NCBI RefSeq assembly: GCF_016808335.1
Contig: NC_053148.1
Coordinates: 50,360,930-50,424,929, forward strand
DNA from: Panicum virgatum
Taxonomy: Eukaryota; Streptophyta; Magnoliopsida; Poales; Poaceae
DNA: 64,000 nucleotides
Direction of reading: 5' to 3'
Notes under the pieces: model-generated
Database searches by the model: none
The model's input: only the letters and a program-made list of their open reading frames with translations
Told to the model about the DNA's origin: nothing
Program-made: the position numbers and the translations under genes
In this document: piece after piece, positions 9,580 through 20,081 of the stretch
Layout of the letters: every line of letters starts with the position of its first letter
Numbering within the stretch: position 1 is the first letter of the stretch

Positions 9580-12500
9580 TTACATGACGTTTGCCGCATC
9601 TAACACATTAAGCTCATTCCTTAGCCTAACAAAGGTACTCTCGTCTAATGGTTTTGTGAAAATATCCGCCAATTGCTCCTCGGATCTCACACCTTGAAGA
9701 GATGTCTCCTTTGGCTTCGTGATCACGCAAGAAGTGATGGCGAATATCAATGTGCTTTGTGCGAGAGTGTTGAACCGGATTCTTGGCAATTTTTACGGCA
9801 CTTTCATTGTCACAAAGGAGTGGGATCCTATCTAGTTTCACACCAAAGTCCAAAAGGGTTTGCTTCATATATAGGATTTGGGCACAACATGCACCGGCCA
9901 CTATATATTCCGCTTCCGCGGTGGACAAAGCCACGGAATTTTGCTTCTTGCTTGACCAAGAAACTAGAGAACGCCCAAGCAAGTGGCAACCCCCGGAGGT
10001 ACTCTTGCGATCCACACGGCTTCCGGCAAAATCCGAATCCGAGTATCCCAAGAGATCTAAACTAGCGCCTTTGGGGTACCACAAGCCTATGCTAGGAGTG
10101 TGCTTGAGATACCGAAGGATCCTATTCACAGCCGAAAGGTGTGACTCCTTTGGGTTAGCTTGAAAGCGGGCACACAAGCACACACTAAACATTATATCGG
10201 GCCTAGATGCGGTAAGGTAAAGCAAAGACCCTATCATAGAACGATAGAGGGATTGATCAATCGGTTTACCGTCCACATCCAAGTCGAGATGCCCATTGGT
10301 TGCCATGGGTGTCTTGATTGGCTTGCACTCATCCATCTTGAACTTCAAGATATCTTTAGTATACTTTTCTTGATGGATGAATGTCCCTTCCTTCATTTGT
10401 TTGACTTGAAAACCAAGGAAGAAGGTCAATTCACCAATCATGGACATCTCGAATTCTCTAGACATCATGGTAGCAAACTCATGGCTTAGTAAATCATTAG
10501 TTGAGTCAAAGATAATATCGTCAACATAAATTTGACAAATGAAAAGATCCCCGTTGACATCTTTTGTGAACAAAGTGGTGTCCACCCTCCCGATCTTGAA
10601 GCCTTGCATGATTAGGAAGTCACGAAGCCTCTCATACCAAGCCCTTGGAGCTTGTTTGAGCCCATAGAGTGCCTTGTGCAACCTATAAACATGGTTAGGA
10701 TTCCTCGGATTTTCAAACCCGGGAGGTTGCTCAACATAAACAAGTTCGTTAATAACGCCATTTAAGAATGCACTTTTCACATCCATTTGATATAATTTAA
10801 TGTTATGATGTGAAGAGTAAGCAAGAAGGATACGGATAGCTTCAAGTCTTGCGACCGGAGCAAAAGCTTCACCAAAATCCAAACCTTCGACTTGAGAGAA
10901 CCCTTTTGCCACAAGTCTTGCTTTGTTGCGTATCACCACCCCATGTTCATCTTGCTTGTTTCGAAAGACCCACTTGGTGCCGATGATGTTCTTGTCTTTC
11001 AGAGGAGCTTCGAGGACCCAAACTTCATTGCGGGTGAAGTTGTTCAACTCATCTTGCATGGCCATCACCCAATCCGAGTCCTCAAGCGCTTCCTCTATGC
11101 TAGTGGGTTCAATACAAGAAACAAACGAGTGATATTCGCAAAATGAAGCATGTTTAGATCGAGTTCTTACTCCCTTTGATGGACTACCAATGATTTGACC
11201 AATTGGATGATCCTTGGAGATGCGACCATGCTTCACTAGCGGTACTTGCGTGGATGCTTGTTGAGGTGGATCATGGGTGACTTCTGCTTGTGGTGGAACA
11301 CTTTGCTCTTCTTGTTCTTGAACTTGGGGTGTTGGCGTTGGCACATCTTCTTGAGGTTGTGTATCATCTTTTTCTTGATCTTCATCCATTTGGGGCGCCG
11401 TGGAGGTGCTTGGTGTAGATGAGGAAGGTCCTCCCCCTTGATCATTGCCTTCATGCACCTCTTCCGGCTTGATATCCCCAATGGACATATTTTTCAAAGC
11501 TTCATCAATCTCCTCATCACCTACATTTTCATAGCCAACAACCTCCTCTTGGGAGCCATTAGATTCATCAAACTCCACATCACATGTTTCTTCAACTAAC
11601 CCGGAGGTTTGATTGAATACTCTATATGCTTTGGAGTTTGATGCATAACCAAGAAAGAAACCTTCATCACATCTACTTTCAAACTTACTGAGCCTTTTCT
11701 TCTTGTAGATGAAGCATTTGCAACCAAAGACTCAAAAGTATGATATATTTGGTTTCTTCCCGGTGATGAGCTCATATGGAGTTTTCTTGAGGAGTCGGTG
11801 AGGATATACTCGGTTGGATGCATGACACGCCGTGTTGATTGCTTCCGCCCAAAACTTCTCGGACGTGCCATAATCATCCAACATTGCTCTAGCTAGGGTG
11901 ACGAGAGTCTTGTTCTTTCTTTCCACCACTCCATTTTGTTGAGGCGTGTAGGTGGCGGAAAACTCATGCTTGATGCCCTCTTCATCGCACCATTCTTCAA
12001 TCTTCATGTTCTTGAACTCGGTGCCGTTGTCACTCCGGATCTTCACAATTGGGGAGTTGTACTCCCTTTGAGCTCTTCTTGCAAAGGTCTTGAAGATTTC
12101 CGGAGTTTCACCCTTATCGCCTAGAAACATAACCCAAGTGTAACGTGAAAAATCATCAACAATTACTAGGCAATAGAGGTTACCACCAATGCTCTTGTAT
12201 GTAGTTGGACCAAAGAGATCCATGTGAAGTAGCTCGAGCGGCTTGGAGGTAGACAACATCGTCTTGATGGGATGATGTGTTGCAACTTGCTTCCCGGCTT
12301 GACATGCTTTACATAGCTTGTTCTTGTCAAACGTGACATCCTTCAAGCCGGTGATCATCCCTCTCTTGTGGGCTTTCTTGAGGTTGCTCATGCCAATATG
12401 AGCAATTCTTCTATGCCAAAGCCACCCAAGAGAAGACTTGGTGAAGAGGCATGTCATGGTACTTGTTTGCTTTGAAGAGAAGTCCACTAAATAGATGTTG

Positions 12501-13620
12501 CCATGCCTAAACCCCGTGAATACCATTGACTTGTCTTCTTCAAGAGTTACTACAACACCATTCTTGTCAAAGGTACACGTTAGTCCAAGATCACACAATT
12601 GAGCAATAGAAATAAGATTAAAACTAAGTGCTTCTACAAACAAGACATTAGAAATGGACAAATCTTTAGAGATAGCTATTCTACCCAAACCTAAAACTTT
12701 TCCCCTTGAGTTATCACCATAGGTGACATGTTCATGATCGCCGGGGTCTTCAAGGGAGGTGAACATGCTATCATTGTCCGGTCATATGTTGAGAGCAACC
12801 GCTATCTAGTAACCAATGTTTTCCACCGGCTTTGTAGTTCACCTACACACATGAGAATTCACTTTTGAGTTTTAGGAACCCAAACAAGCTTTGGGCCTTG
12901 CACATGTGTGACAAGAGCTTTTGGGACCTAAAGTTGCTTGGGGAGCTTCTTCTTTGACTCCTTAGCAATTTTGCCAATAAATTTGGCCTTCACTTTGCAC
13001 TTCACTTTACTCAAGAGAAAATGGTTATTTTGAAACATTGATGAGTAATTCTTAGGTAAAGTGGGAAGAGGACGTGATGGTAAGGTGCACTCCCTAGTGT
13101 GGTGCCCGGTGACTTGGCAATGTTGGCAATATAAACCAACTTCCTTGATGAAGCTTATCTTGATCTCCGGAGAAGGAGTAGTGCCTTGATTTGGCTCCGG
13201 AAATGAACCAAGACCTCTCTTGCCATAGTCACGTGCATTGTTGAAGAGAATTTCCTGGTGGATGTATTCTCCTCTTGAGAGCTTCTCCACACTACTCTTG
13301 AGGCTAGCTACTTGATCCATCAACTCCTTTTCCCTAGAAGGAGCAAGCTTGGACACAATATTAGTGGCATTTGCATTAATGAGTAGGTCATCACATGAGG
13401 TAGAAGCATTGACCTTTTCAATAGTTTCATGAGCAAAGTTCTCAAGACTTGGGTCAATTGCTTCATAGGCAAATTCAAGTTCTTGATATTTGTGAGCCAA
13501 CTCCCTATGCTCTTGTTTAAGCTTTTTGTGGCTCTCTTCAACTTGCTTAGCAAGTACAAGTGACTCATTGATGCTTTTTGAGCAAGTCATTGTACTTGCC
13601 AAGCAAGTCGGAGTGGGCAA
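9580..13620 (-). pseudogene. Sirevirus pol (gag C-terminal part, PR, IN, RT, RNase H), broken
   Basis: Copia-type polyprotein. Reading leftward from 13620: coiled-coil C-terminal part of Gag, with a second zinc-knuckle-like CQHCQVTGHHTREC near 13080-13125; aspartic protease box DSGC near 12810-12825; integrase zinc finger and DDE core (RSDNGTEFKN near 12015, TPQQNGVVERKN near 11920); RT with YVDD near 10520; RNase H with TAEAEY near 9910. Lesions seen: a frame change near 13590 at the gag junction, another near 12783 just after the protease box with further damage between 12783 and 12930, TGA 11732-11734, and a frameshift near 9705 after which the conserved tail [12 protein letters not shown] reads in another frame to 9580. 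Domain order is fully preserved. Confidence 0.93.
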
Positions 13621-14956
13621 GCTCTAACTTGGCATGAGTGCTCTCAAGAATTTTGACTTTGCCCTTTTCCCTCTTGATGACGGATGTATACTCATTAATG
13701 AGGTTAGTGAATTCATAAGGATCAAGCTCTTCATCACTATCATCTTCACTATCCACCTCACATACCTTGGTGTTACCTTTTGCCATTAGGCACATAGGAG
13801 GCGGAGGTAGTGGTGGTTCTTCATTGGTGAGGGCGATGGTGACGATGTCTTCTTCATCACTTGAATCTTCGCTTGATGAGACATCGGTCACCCATTCTTG
13901 TTTTTCCACCAAGAAGCTTCTCTTGGTTTGCCCTTTCTTCTTTGGGAAGAGCTTGGTCTTCTTGTCATGACTCTTCTTCTTTCCAAGCTTCTTGTTCTTG
14001 TTCTTCTTCTCATCTTCTTCATCATCGCTTGAATCATGTCGATGTTTGCCTTTGTTGTCCTTCTTTCTTTTGTCCGGCTTGGGGCAATCGGGAGAGATGT
14101 GTCCTTTTTCTCCACAATTATAGCAAGTTTTGTACTTGACATCTTCCTTATACCGGAACATCCTTCTTTTGGGGTCAAAGTTGTAACCCTTCTTGTTTAT
14201 CTTATCGCTCAAGCGTGTGAACTTTCTCATCATGAGAGCAAGTTCCCCGGATGAGCTTTCATGATGATCTTCTTCTTCATTGCTTGAGCTAGATTCTTGC
14301 TTGACCATCTTGAGCTTGCGGTGCTTGTTGGCCTTGGTTTTGAGAGCAATTGATTTGCTTGTTGTTGGCTCTTCGGTCATACCAAGGATACTCATTTCAT
14401 GAGCGCGAATTTCGCCCACAAGATCTCCCACTTCCATTGTATCAAGATTCTCCTTTTGAAGCATAGCATTGATAATGTTGTACTTGGGCTTCGGAAGGAG
14501 CATGAGAATCTTGCGGTTGATGGAGCCACTGTCAATTTTGGAAACTTCAAGAGCATTAATGTCCTTGACAATGGCATTCAAGCGAGAGTACATATCATTG
14601 CAATTTTCATGAGCTAGCATTTTAAAGGAATCATACTTAGCTCTAAACAAGTGATATTTTTGCTCACGAACTTTAGTGGAGCCTTCATGAATTTCAATGA
14701 GTTCCTTCCAAATATCACTTGCTAAGTCCATGCCATTAACTCTAGCAAAGACTTCCTCACTTATGGCCTCGAAAATTGCATTTCTAGCCTTGGCATTCCA
14801 TTTTAATTGTTCGGTGGTGGGAATTCCGGTGAACCCGGTCTTAGTGGCCAACCACACTTCGGGGGCAATCGCATCAAGGTATGCGGCCATGCGAACTTTC
14901 CAATAAGCAAAGTTCTTGCCCTCGAAGTGAGGCGGCGAACCACCCATCTTGGCCAT
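13565..14956 (-). CDS. Sirevirus Gag
   Basis: Capsid/nucleocapsid protein that packages element RNA. A 463-codon frame opens MAKMGGSPPHFEGKNF just inside the primer binding site. It has the copia Gag core (residues about 10-200), a Lys-rich linker, a CCHC zinc knuckle CYNCGEKGHISPDC, long Lys/Asp/Glu/Ser tracts, and a Glu/Lys-rich coiled-coil-like C-terminus. The frame closes at 13565 while homologous coiled-coil sequence continues in another frame from 13620 down, so a one-base shift near 13590 separates it from pol; this is damage or, less likely, programmed frameshifting. The frame itself is uninterrupted. Confidence 0.88.
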   Translation of the reverse strand: MAKMGGSPPHFEGKNFAYWKVRMAAYLDAIAPEVWLATKTGFTGIPTTEQLKWNAKARNAIFEAISEEVFARVNGMDLASDIWKELIEIHEGSTKVREQKYHLFRAKYDSFKMLAHENCNDMYSRLNAIVKDINALEVSKIDSGSINRKILMLLPKPKYNIINAMLQKENLDTMEVGDLVGEIRAHEMSILGMTEEPTTSKSIALKTKANKHRKLKMVKQESSSSNEEEDHHESSSGELALMMRKFTRLSDKINKKGYNFDPKRRMFRYKEDVKYKTCYNCGEKGHISPDCPKPDKRKKDNKGKHRHDSSDDEEDEKKNKNKKLGKKKSHDKKTKLFPKKKGQTKRSFLVEKQEWVTDVSSSEDSSDEEDIVTIALTNEEPPLPPPPMCLMAKGNTKVCEVDSEDDSDEELDPYEFTNLINEYTSVIKREKGKVKILESTHAKLELAHSDLLGKYNDLLKKHQ

Positions 14957-15000
14957 AGCTCTAGGCGGTGAAGCCTAATGATCCAAATGAGCAACGAGGA

Positions 15001-15010
15001 TCTGATACCA
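15001..15010 (-). other. Sirevirus primer binding site
   Basis: On the minus strand TGGTATCAGA lies two bases inside the right LTR. It is complementary to the 3' end of initiator methionine tRNA, the usual primer for copia elements. Confidence 0.88.
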
Positions 15011-15012
15011 AT

Positions 15013-16697
15013 TGTAAGGATCGATGGACCAAGAGGGGGGGTGAATTGGGCCTTTTTCAATTTCTAAAACAAGGTAAAGCAACCTTAACCTATGCAATAC
15101 TAGTAGGGCACCAATTCACCAACCGGATAACTAAGCTACCTACACAAGCTAAGAGAGATAAAAACAAAGTAAAGCCTAGCAAGGTAGAGCTAAGTTATGA
15201 TCTCTAAGTCAAGCACATGAGTAAATTGCATGAAAGAAAATGCTTGAATAAAGAGAGTGGACAAGAGACGACCGGATTTTTTCCCGTGGTGTCGATGTGT
15301 TGGCACACACCCCTAGTCCACGTTGTGACACTCACTAAGAGTCTTGTCACCTCCCATGTCACCGAGACTTGGGCGCTCACTAAGAGTCTCCGTTCACCAT
15401 CCCGGCGTGGTGGAGCTCAAGCCACGTACAATCTTCTTCTCCGGGCTCCCACAATCCTTGGCAAGCTCCGCGAGAAACACCCCGATCACCAAGATCGCCT
15501 AGGTGATGCCAATCACCAAGAGTAACAAGCTAAGGCCTTCACTTGAGCAAGAACCGATCACCAAGAACGGATGCACACTAGCTTTTCTCTACTCAAGTCC
15601 TTAATCTTGCTTCTTGATTGATTGAATGCACAAGTATGTGAATGATGAAGTTCAATGTGGCTCTTGACTATAGTATGAGTGTATGGATGTTGCCTGGTGT
15701 CAAGAGTGGGCGAAATGACCCATTGGAGGGGTATATATAGGCAGCTCACACAAATAGAGCCGTTGGAGAAAAGCTGCCAGAAAACTGCGTAGCGCCGGTT
15801 AATCCGACGTCCCTCCATTTGTCATCGTCGGTTTAACCGGTGAATGTAAACTGCCTCTTCTGAAAACTAGCCGTTACAACTTGGGCAGATTGACCGACGT
15901 ATCATCGGTTTAACCGGTGAGTGTAGTTGTCCACTGATCAACTGAAAAACCAAGTCTCTGGACAACTGCACCGACGTTAACTCAAACCTATCGTCGGTTT
16001 AACCGGTGAGTACAACTTTTGAAATCCACTGAAAAACCATCTCACTGGTCAATTGCACCGACGTCTTGATTCAAACAGCGTCGGTTAATCCGATGAATAG
16101 AACTTGAATTGCCCTGGAAAAACCAACTCTGGACTAATGCACCGACGTTAAATTCAAACACGTCGGTTTAACCGGTGTATTGAATTTGTCCAGATTCTGC
16201 TGACTTCGTTTAACCGACGTATAGAAAATTGAGAGCGTCGGTTAAACCGGTGTATAGACTTTTTCTGATTTTGTCTTTTCTGATTTGAGTCTTGAATGAA
16301 ATCCAAATATTCTTGAGATATAGTTTGAGAACCACTTATTTGAACTTCTAGAAACCTGAGTGACCATAGTGTGCATCCATTTTCAAATGACCATGTCCAT
16401 GCTCAAGTTACTAAGCCTTAACCCCTCTTAATAGTGCGATCACTACAAAACTATAAAACCTATACTAACCTAAGTGTACTTCTCAACCATATGACACTTA
16501 GGACTAGAAAGATCCTTAGTCTTGACATAAAATTGAGTTGAATACCGAGATCGCCTTTTTGAATAATGAAATTGAGGGACCTCTTTGACATGTCACCAAA
16601 TGAGCGATAATGATCTATTAAGCTGCACAAACTCATTAGTCACAATAATGGTTGTCATTAATCACCGAAACATACCTTGAGGGCCTAGATGCTTACA
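15013..16697 (-). mobile_element. Sirevirus 5' LTR (right)
   Basis: A 1,685-bp direct repeat of 3661-5347. Being next to the primer binding site, it is the promoter LTR for minus-strand transcription, with a TATA-like element at about 15730-15742. Visible differences from the left LTR include a seven-G rather than eight-G run near the start and single-base changes in the last 500 bp. Confidence 0.95.
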
Positions 16698-18487
16698 CCA
16701 GAGAGGTGTTTGGATCTGGTGGGTCGGTAGAATAGTAGGGCGGACGGTCCGCCCCACTGGGGCGCGGACAGTCCGCAGGGTATTCCAGTTAAAGTAAAAT
16801 AGTTACATCTTTGGGCTGCACTCATTTACTTCATATGCATACGTGTAGCATCCGCAGCTGAGGGCGCCGTATTTGAGGTGATCGCGGCACCGCATGAGCA
16901 GCCGACGCAAGCCCAAGAGGAGAGGTGTGAGCACCCGGCCCAAGGCCCGTCTGACCCCAGTTCTGAGCAGCAGACGCAAGGCAAGCCCCGGAGCACAACC
17001 TATTAATTTAAATTATGACATCTATATATATATATATATATATATATCTATTACTTGTGCATTACGTATAGAAATTGATTGAAATCCTAGTTGCCTGATC
17101 TTTAAATTTCCTTGTGTTTATACTAGTATGATAGGACGATAGTAATGCTATGCTTAAGAGTTCTCGGTAGAAGTCGAGTGACTTTTTGTCACTTGCGAGA
17201 TATAGGATATATAGAAGTCGAGTAATATCCAGTTACTCGCGAGATATAGGTTATGTCCACTGATATTAGTACCTGAGTTATTGAAATGGAGATGGAGATG
17301 TGAGACCGGGCGGGGATGATGTATAGGTATGGCCGCAGGGCAGGGTTCCTGTGTGCCTTAGCCCCGTCTGAGTCGATTAAGGACCGGTCGTTGTCGCCAG
17401 TGCTGATCCGGGATTGAATTGTACTAACCGCATGCCGGGAGTAGGAGGTAGTCGAAACCGGTAAGCCGAGTACTGCCTTGCTTCGAAAGTACAGAACTTC
17501 TACCCACCCCTTAGGGCGAGTCGAGTGGCCGTGGAGAATCGGGATGCATATATTTACTTTTGGTGGTCTCTCGTAGGGCTTGGCTGACTATATGCAGGTG
17601 GGGCGGTTTTGTAGTTCGAGGCAGGGAGGGGAATGGTTGGCATGTATAGTCCGACGGGGCAAATGCGTGCCATGTTGGTTAGGTCCACCTTGCAAGTTAA
17701 ATCGGATCGATTCGCCATGTCTCGCGATTATGAGGGCCTTGATCTCTTTGCTGCATCATAGCAAAATGTTAGAATGAGAGTTATGTATAATATATAAAAT
17801 ATTGGGCACATTGGATTACTTTTGCTTGCCTCACCATGATTGCTATAGTGAGTCTATGCAAATAATAGATGAGAGTAAATTTATATGGAACCTGGAGCTA
17901 AAATAATGAAAGTAAGGAATAACTTTAGTTGCTGTTTTTCTGCAAAATAACCACCAGCCAAAAGCCTTGCATGTCTAGATATGTGGGCTAAGTTATACCC
18001 ACTGGTCGGGTAAGCCTCGCTGAGTATTAGTATACTCAGGGTTTGTTGCCACCATTATTTCAGGGCATGCAGACGTAGACTTCTGTCCCTGCTGCGCCAA
18101 ATTCATCCGCCGGGATGCTGAGGGATGGGAAGTTGTGGAGCCAGACGTTTAGTTAGGGATCTCCCTAGTGCACATTTTTGGTAGTTGTAGGCTCTTTCCT
18201 CTAGTTAAACCCGGATCCCAGTAGTGCAATGTTTGTAAATTATGTGTTTATTCAAACTTGGTTTGTAAAATTTAAGGTAAAATCTTATGTATATCTGTTG
18301 TATTTCCAAAGGAGTGTTGTGCTTGTACCATCTGTGCCCACCTTCGCGTGGGACTATCGGTGATGTTTTGATCGGGACGTGGGTTGAGAAAGGATCGCCA
18401 AATTAAGCCGTTAAGCTAATGAGCCCGATGTGTTCAAATGACGGTAATTACGCTTAATTAGAGTTTTAATTTAGCGGTTCCGTCACA
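16698..18487 (+). mobile_element. Chromovirus 3' LTR, second part
   Basis: Continues the LTR interrupted at 3660, starting with the repeated target CCAGA and two more GCGGAC/GTCCGC palindromes. A TA dinucleotide run is at about 17022-17047. The end at CA 18487 is inferred from the TG...CA rule. I see no gene in this stretch. Confidence 0.75.
17022..17047. repeat. (TA)n microsatellite
   Basis: About 26 bp of alternating TA within the chromovirus LTR. Confidence 0.9.
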
Positions 18488-18745
18488 ATCTGCAAGTTGA
18501 TTGGGATTATGAATGGATTACCGGACCAAAAGGTTCATGCTACTACTGAGCTCCAAAGCAATCCAATCTTCGGCCAAAAAAGTAGAGTAGCCGGCTTGTG
18601 GACCTCAAGGGAAACCACTTCCAACTGCCTTTTTTCCCCAAAAGAAATCAGTCAGTTGCGTTTGCCATCTTTCTTATCTAGATGTTTCCCTGGCAGTTCC
18701 TTGTTGCTTCTCCTACGAGTACTCTACTACTCCAATACTAAGTAT

Positions 18746-18758
18746 CTATCTATAAATA
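18746..18758 (+). promoter_or_regulatory. TATA-like element upstream of the 18857 ORF
   Basis: CTATCTATAAATAAAC lies about 100 bp before the ATG at 18857. It is one of the clearer TATA boxes in the window and about 260 bp beyond the end of the chromovirus LTR. A 23-bp direct repeat (TACTCCAATACTAAGTATC...) lies at about 18727 and 18808, on either side of it. Confidence 0.5.
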
Positions 18759-18856
18759 AACGTGGCAAGATTCAAGTTCAGAGCAAGCAACAAACAGGAG
18801 GAAATTTACTCCAATACTAAGTATCTATCGATCATCCATTCCATTGGAGAGCATAC

Positions 18857-19093
18857 ATGGCCGCCGCTAGGATCGTCGCCTTGGCCGACGAGCCCGCGCT
18901 CCCGGAGACGGCGGACGTGGTGCGCAGGCAGCGCCAGCTCCTGCGCCGCGCCGCCGCGCTCTGCCTCGACCCCATCGCCGAGGAGACCGACGACCCGGAC
19001 GACACCACCTGTATCTCCTCGTCGCCGCCTTGCCCTCCTTCCGCGCCCGGCACCGGCAGGTGCCATGAGGGTCTCAAGACTTTTGACACTTGA
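18857..19093 (+). CDS. Small GC-rich ORF, unidentified
   Basis: A 78-codon frame starting MAAARIVALADEPALP. The N-terminal half is a likely helix rich in Arg, Leu and Ala (VRRQRQLLRRAAALCL); the rest is acidic and Ser/Pro-rich. High GC and an upstream TATA box resemble a grass first exon. A possible donor CAG|GTGCCA at about 19060 and acceptor TTCAG at about 19191 would give a short second exon ending in TGA near 19206; both models give a protein of only about 70-80 residues. I recognise no family. It may be a real lineage-specific gene, a truncated gene, or a non-coding transcript. Confidence 0.4.
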   Translation: MAAARIVALADEPALPETADVVRRQRQLLRRAAALCLDPIAEETDDPDDTTCISSSPPCPPSAPGTGRCHEGLKTFDT

Positions 19094-19376
19094 TTTTGGG
19101 TTGCTCCCTTCAGGAAGACAGTATACTAATAATGTATTAGTTTTACTAATACTAGATTATTGGTGTGATGGTTGCTGAGCTCCTTTTATTCAGCTCGCCG
19201 GCCTGTTGATGTAAGCAATCTGTTGGTGTTCATCTGCAACCTGATATGGAATTTGTCTGTCTGCAGTGCTAATTGCATCTGTGTCTCTGCTATTTCTATG
19301 TGTGTCTCTCTCTCGCTCTACATTGCATTGGGGGCCCATTGCCTCTGTACGTACTTGAGCAAATCAAGCCGCTTTG

Positions 19377-19609
19377 GGCGGCGTTTAGTTTTTAGAAAAA
19401 TTTGGGCAGTACTTGTTACATCGAATTTTCGGATATGTGTATGGAGTATTAAATACAGTTGAAAAAATAACTAATTATATAGTCTAACTGATTCCTACGA
19501 GATGAATCTAATGATGTTAATTAATCTATAATTAGACAATAATTGTCAAATAACAACGAAATTTGCTATAGTAGCCAAATCTAAACTTTTTCACCGACTA
19601 AACACAGCC
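19377..19609. mobile_element. MITE-like element with GGC..GTTTAGT ends
   Basis: About 233 bp, AT-rich, with terminal inverted repeats GGCGGCGTTTAGT and ACTAAACACAGCC. TTG flanks both sides as a possible 3-bp target duplication. The interior words (GATGAATCTAATGATGTTAATTAATC, shown here only as a landmark near 19500) are typical of a common grass MITE type. Superfamily uncertain, perhaps Tourist-like. Confidence 0.65.
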
Positions 19610-19652
19610 TTGGCGCTTTCCAATCCTGCGTCTGGGCCAGTTGGACTTGGGC

Positions 19653-19884
19653 CTTGTTTAGTTGCGTAAATTTTAGAGTGTAAAGTACTGTAGCATTTTT
19701 GTTTGTATTTGATAATTATTATTCGATCATGAATTAATTAGGTAAAAAATTCGTCCCGCAAATTACAGATAAATTGTATAATTAGTTATTTTATTTAACT
19801 ATATTTAATACTTCATGCATGTATTTAAAAACTCGATTAGAGGAATTTTATAAAATTTTGGAATTTTAAAGGTAACTGAACAAG
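19653..19884. mobile_element. MITE-like element with CTTGTTTAGTT ends
   Basis: About 232 bp with imperfect inverted ends CTTGTTTAGTTGC and GGTAACTGAACAAG around an AT-rich core. It lies about 200 bp upstream of the RHL1 start codon, inside the likely promoter or 5' leader. Confidence 0.62.
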
Positions 19885-20081
19885 AGCTTGGAGGTCTCCC
19901 AGCCCCAGGGACAGAGAGCAGCAGAGACACCCAAACCCAACTCGCCCTCCGATCTCCTCGTTCGTCCCCGGCCTCCCAAATCCTCCCCTCAAACTTGCTC
20001 TAACCCCGCCCAAAACCCTAGCATAAACTTCTTTTTGTTTGTTTGATTTGATTTCAAAAATCAAAGCATAAACTGGGGAGG

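Larger units (their letters stand above)
3661..16697 (-). mobile_element. Complete Ty1/copia Sirevirus with envelope-like ORF
   Basis: A 13,037-bp element with LTRs 3661-5347 and 15013-16697, starting TGTAAGG and ending CTTACA, flanked by the 5-bp duplication CCAGA (3656-3660 and 16698-16702). The primer binding site and gag lie at the right end and the polypurine tract at the left, so it reads on the minus strand. Gene order gag, protease, integrase, RT, RNase H is copia. The size, the initiator-Met primer site, the AAAAAGGGGG polypurine tract and the extra ORF between pol and the 3' LTR identify a Sirevirus (SIRE/Maximus lineage). By hand the LTRs differ at about 11 substitutions and 2 indels. 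Confidence 0.95.
1..18487 (+). mobile_element. Ty3/gypsy chromovirus (Tekay/Del-like), 3' part, interrupted by a nested Sirevirus
   Basis: An LTR retrotransposon whose 5' part lies left of the window. Seen in order: reverse transcriptase, RNase H, zinc-binding integrase, a C-terminal chromodomain-like segment, a polypurine tract, and a 3' LTR starting TGTAACACC at 2813. The LTR is split by another retroelement (3661-16697) and resumes at 16698; it most plausibly ends at CA 18486-18487 (...CGTCACA). Joined, the LTR is about 2.64 kb. Pol order with a chromodomain is diagnostic of chromoviruses; Tekay/Del is my placement from the TGTAACACC start, the long LTR and the PPT context. The TSD cannot be checked because the 5' end is absent. 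Confidence 0.88.

Noticed and set aside
15001..15010. tRNA-like sequence TGGTATCAGA
   Set aside because: It is the complement of a tRNA 3' end acting as primer binding site; no cloverleaf surrounds it.
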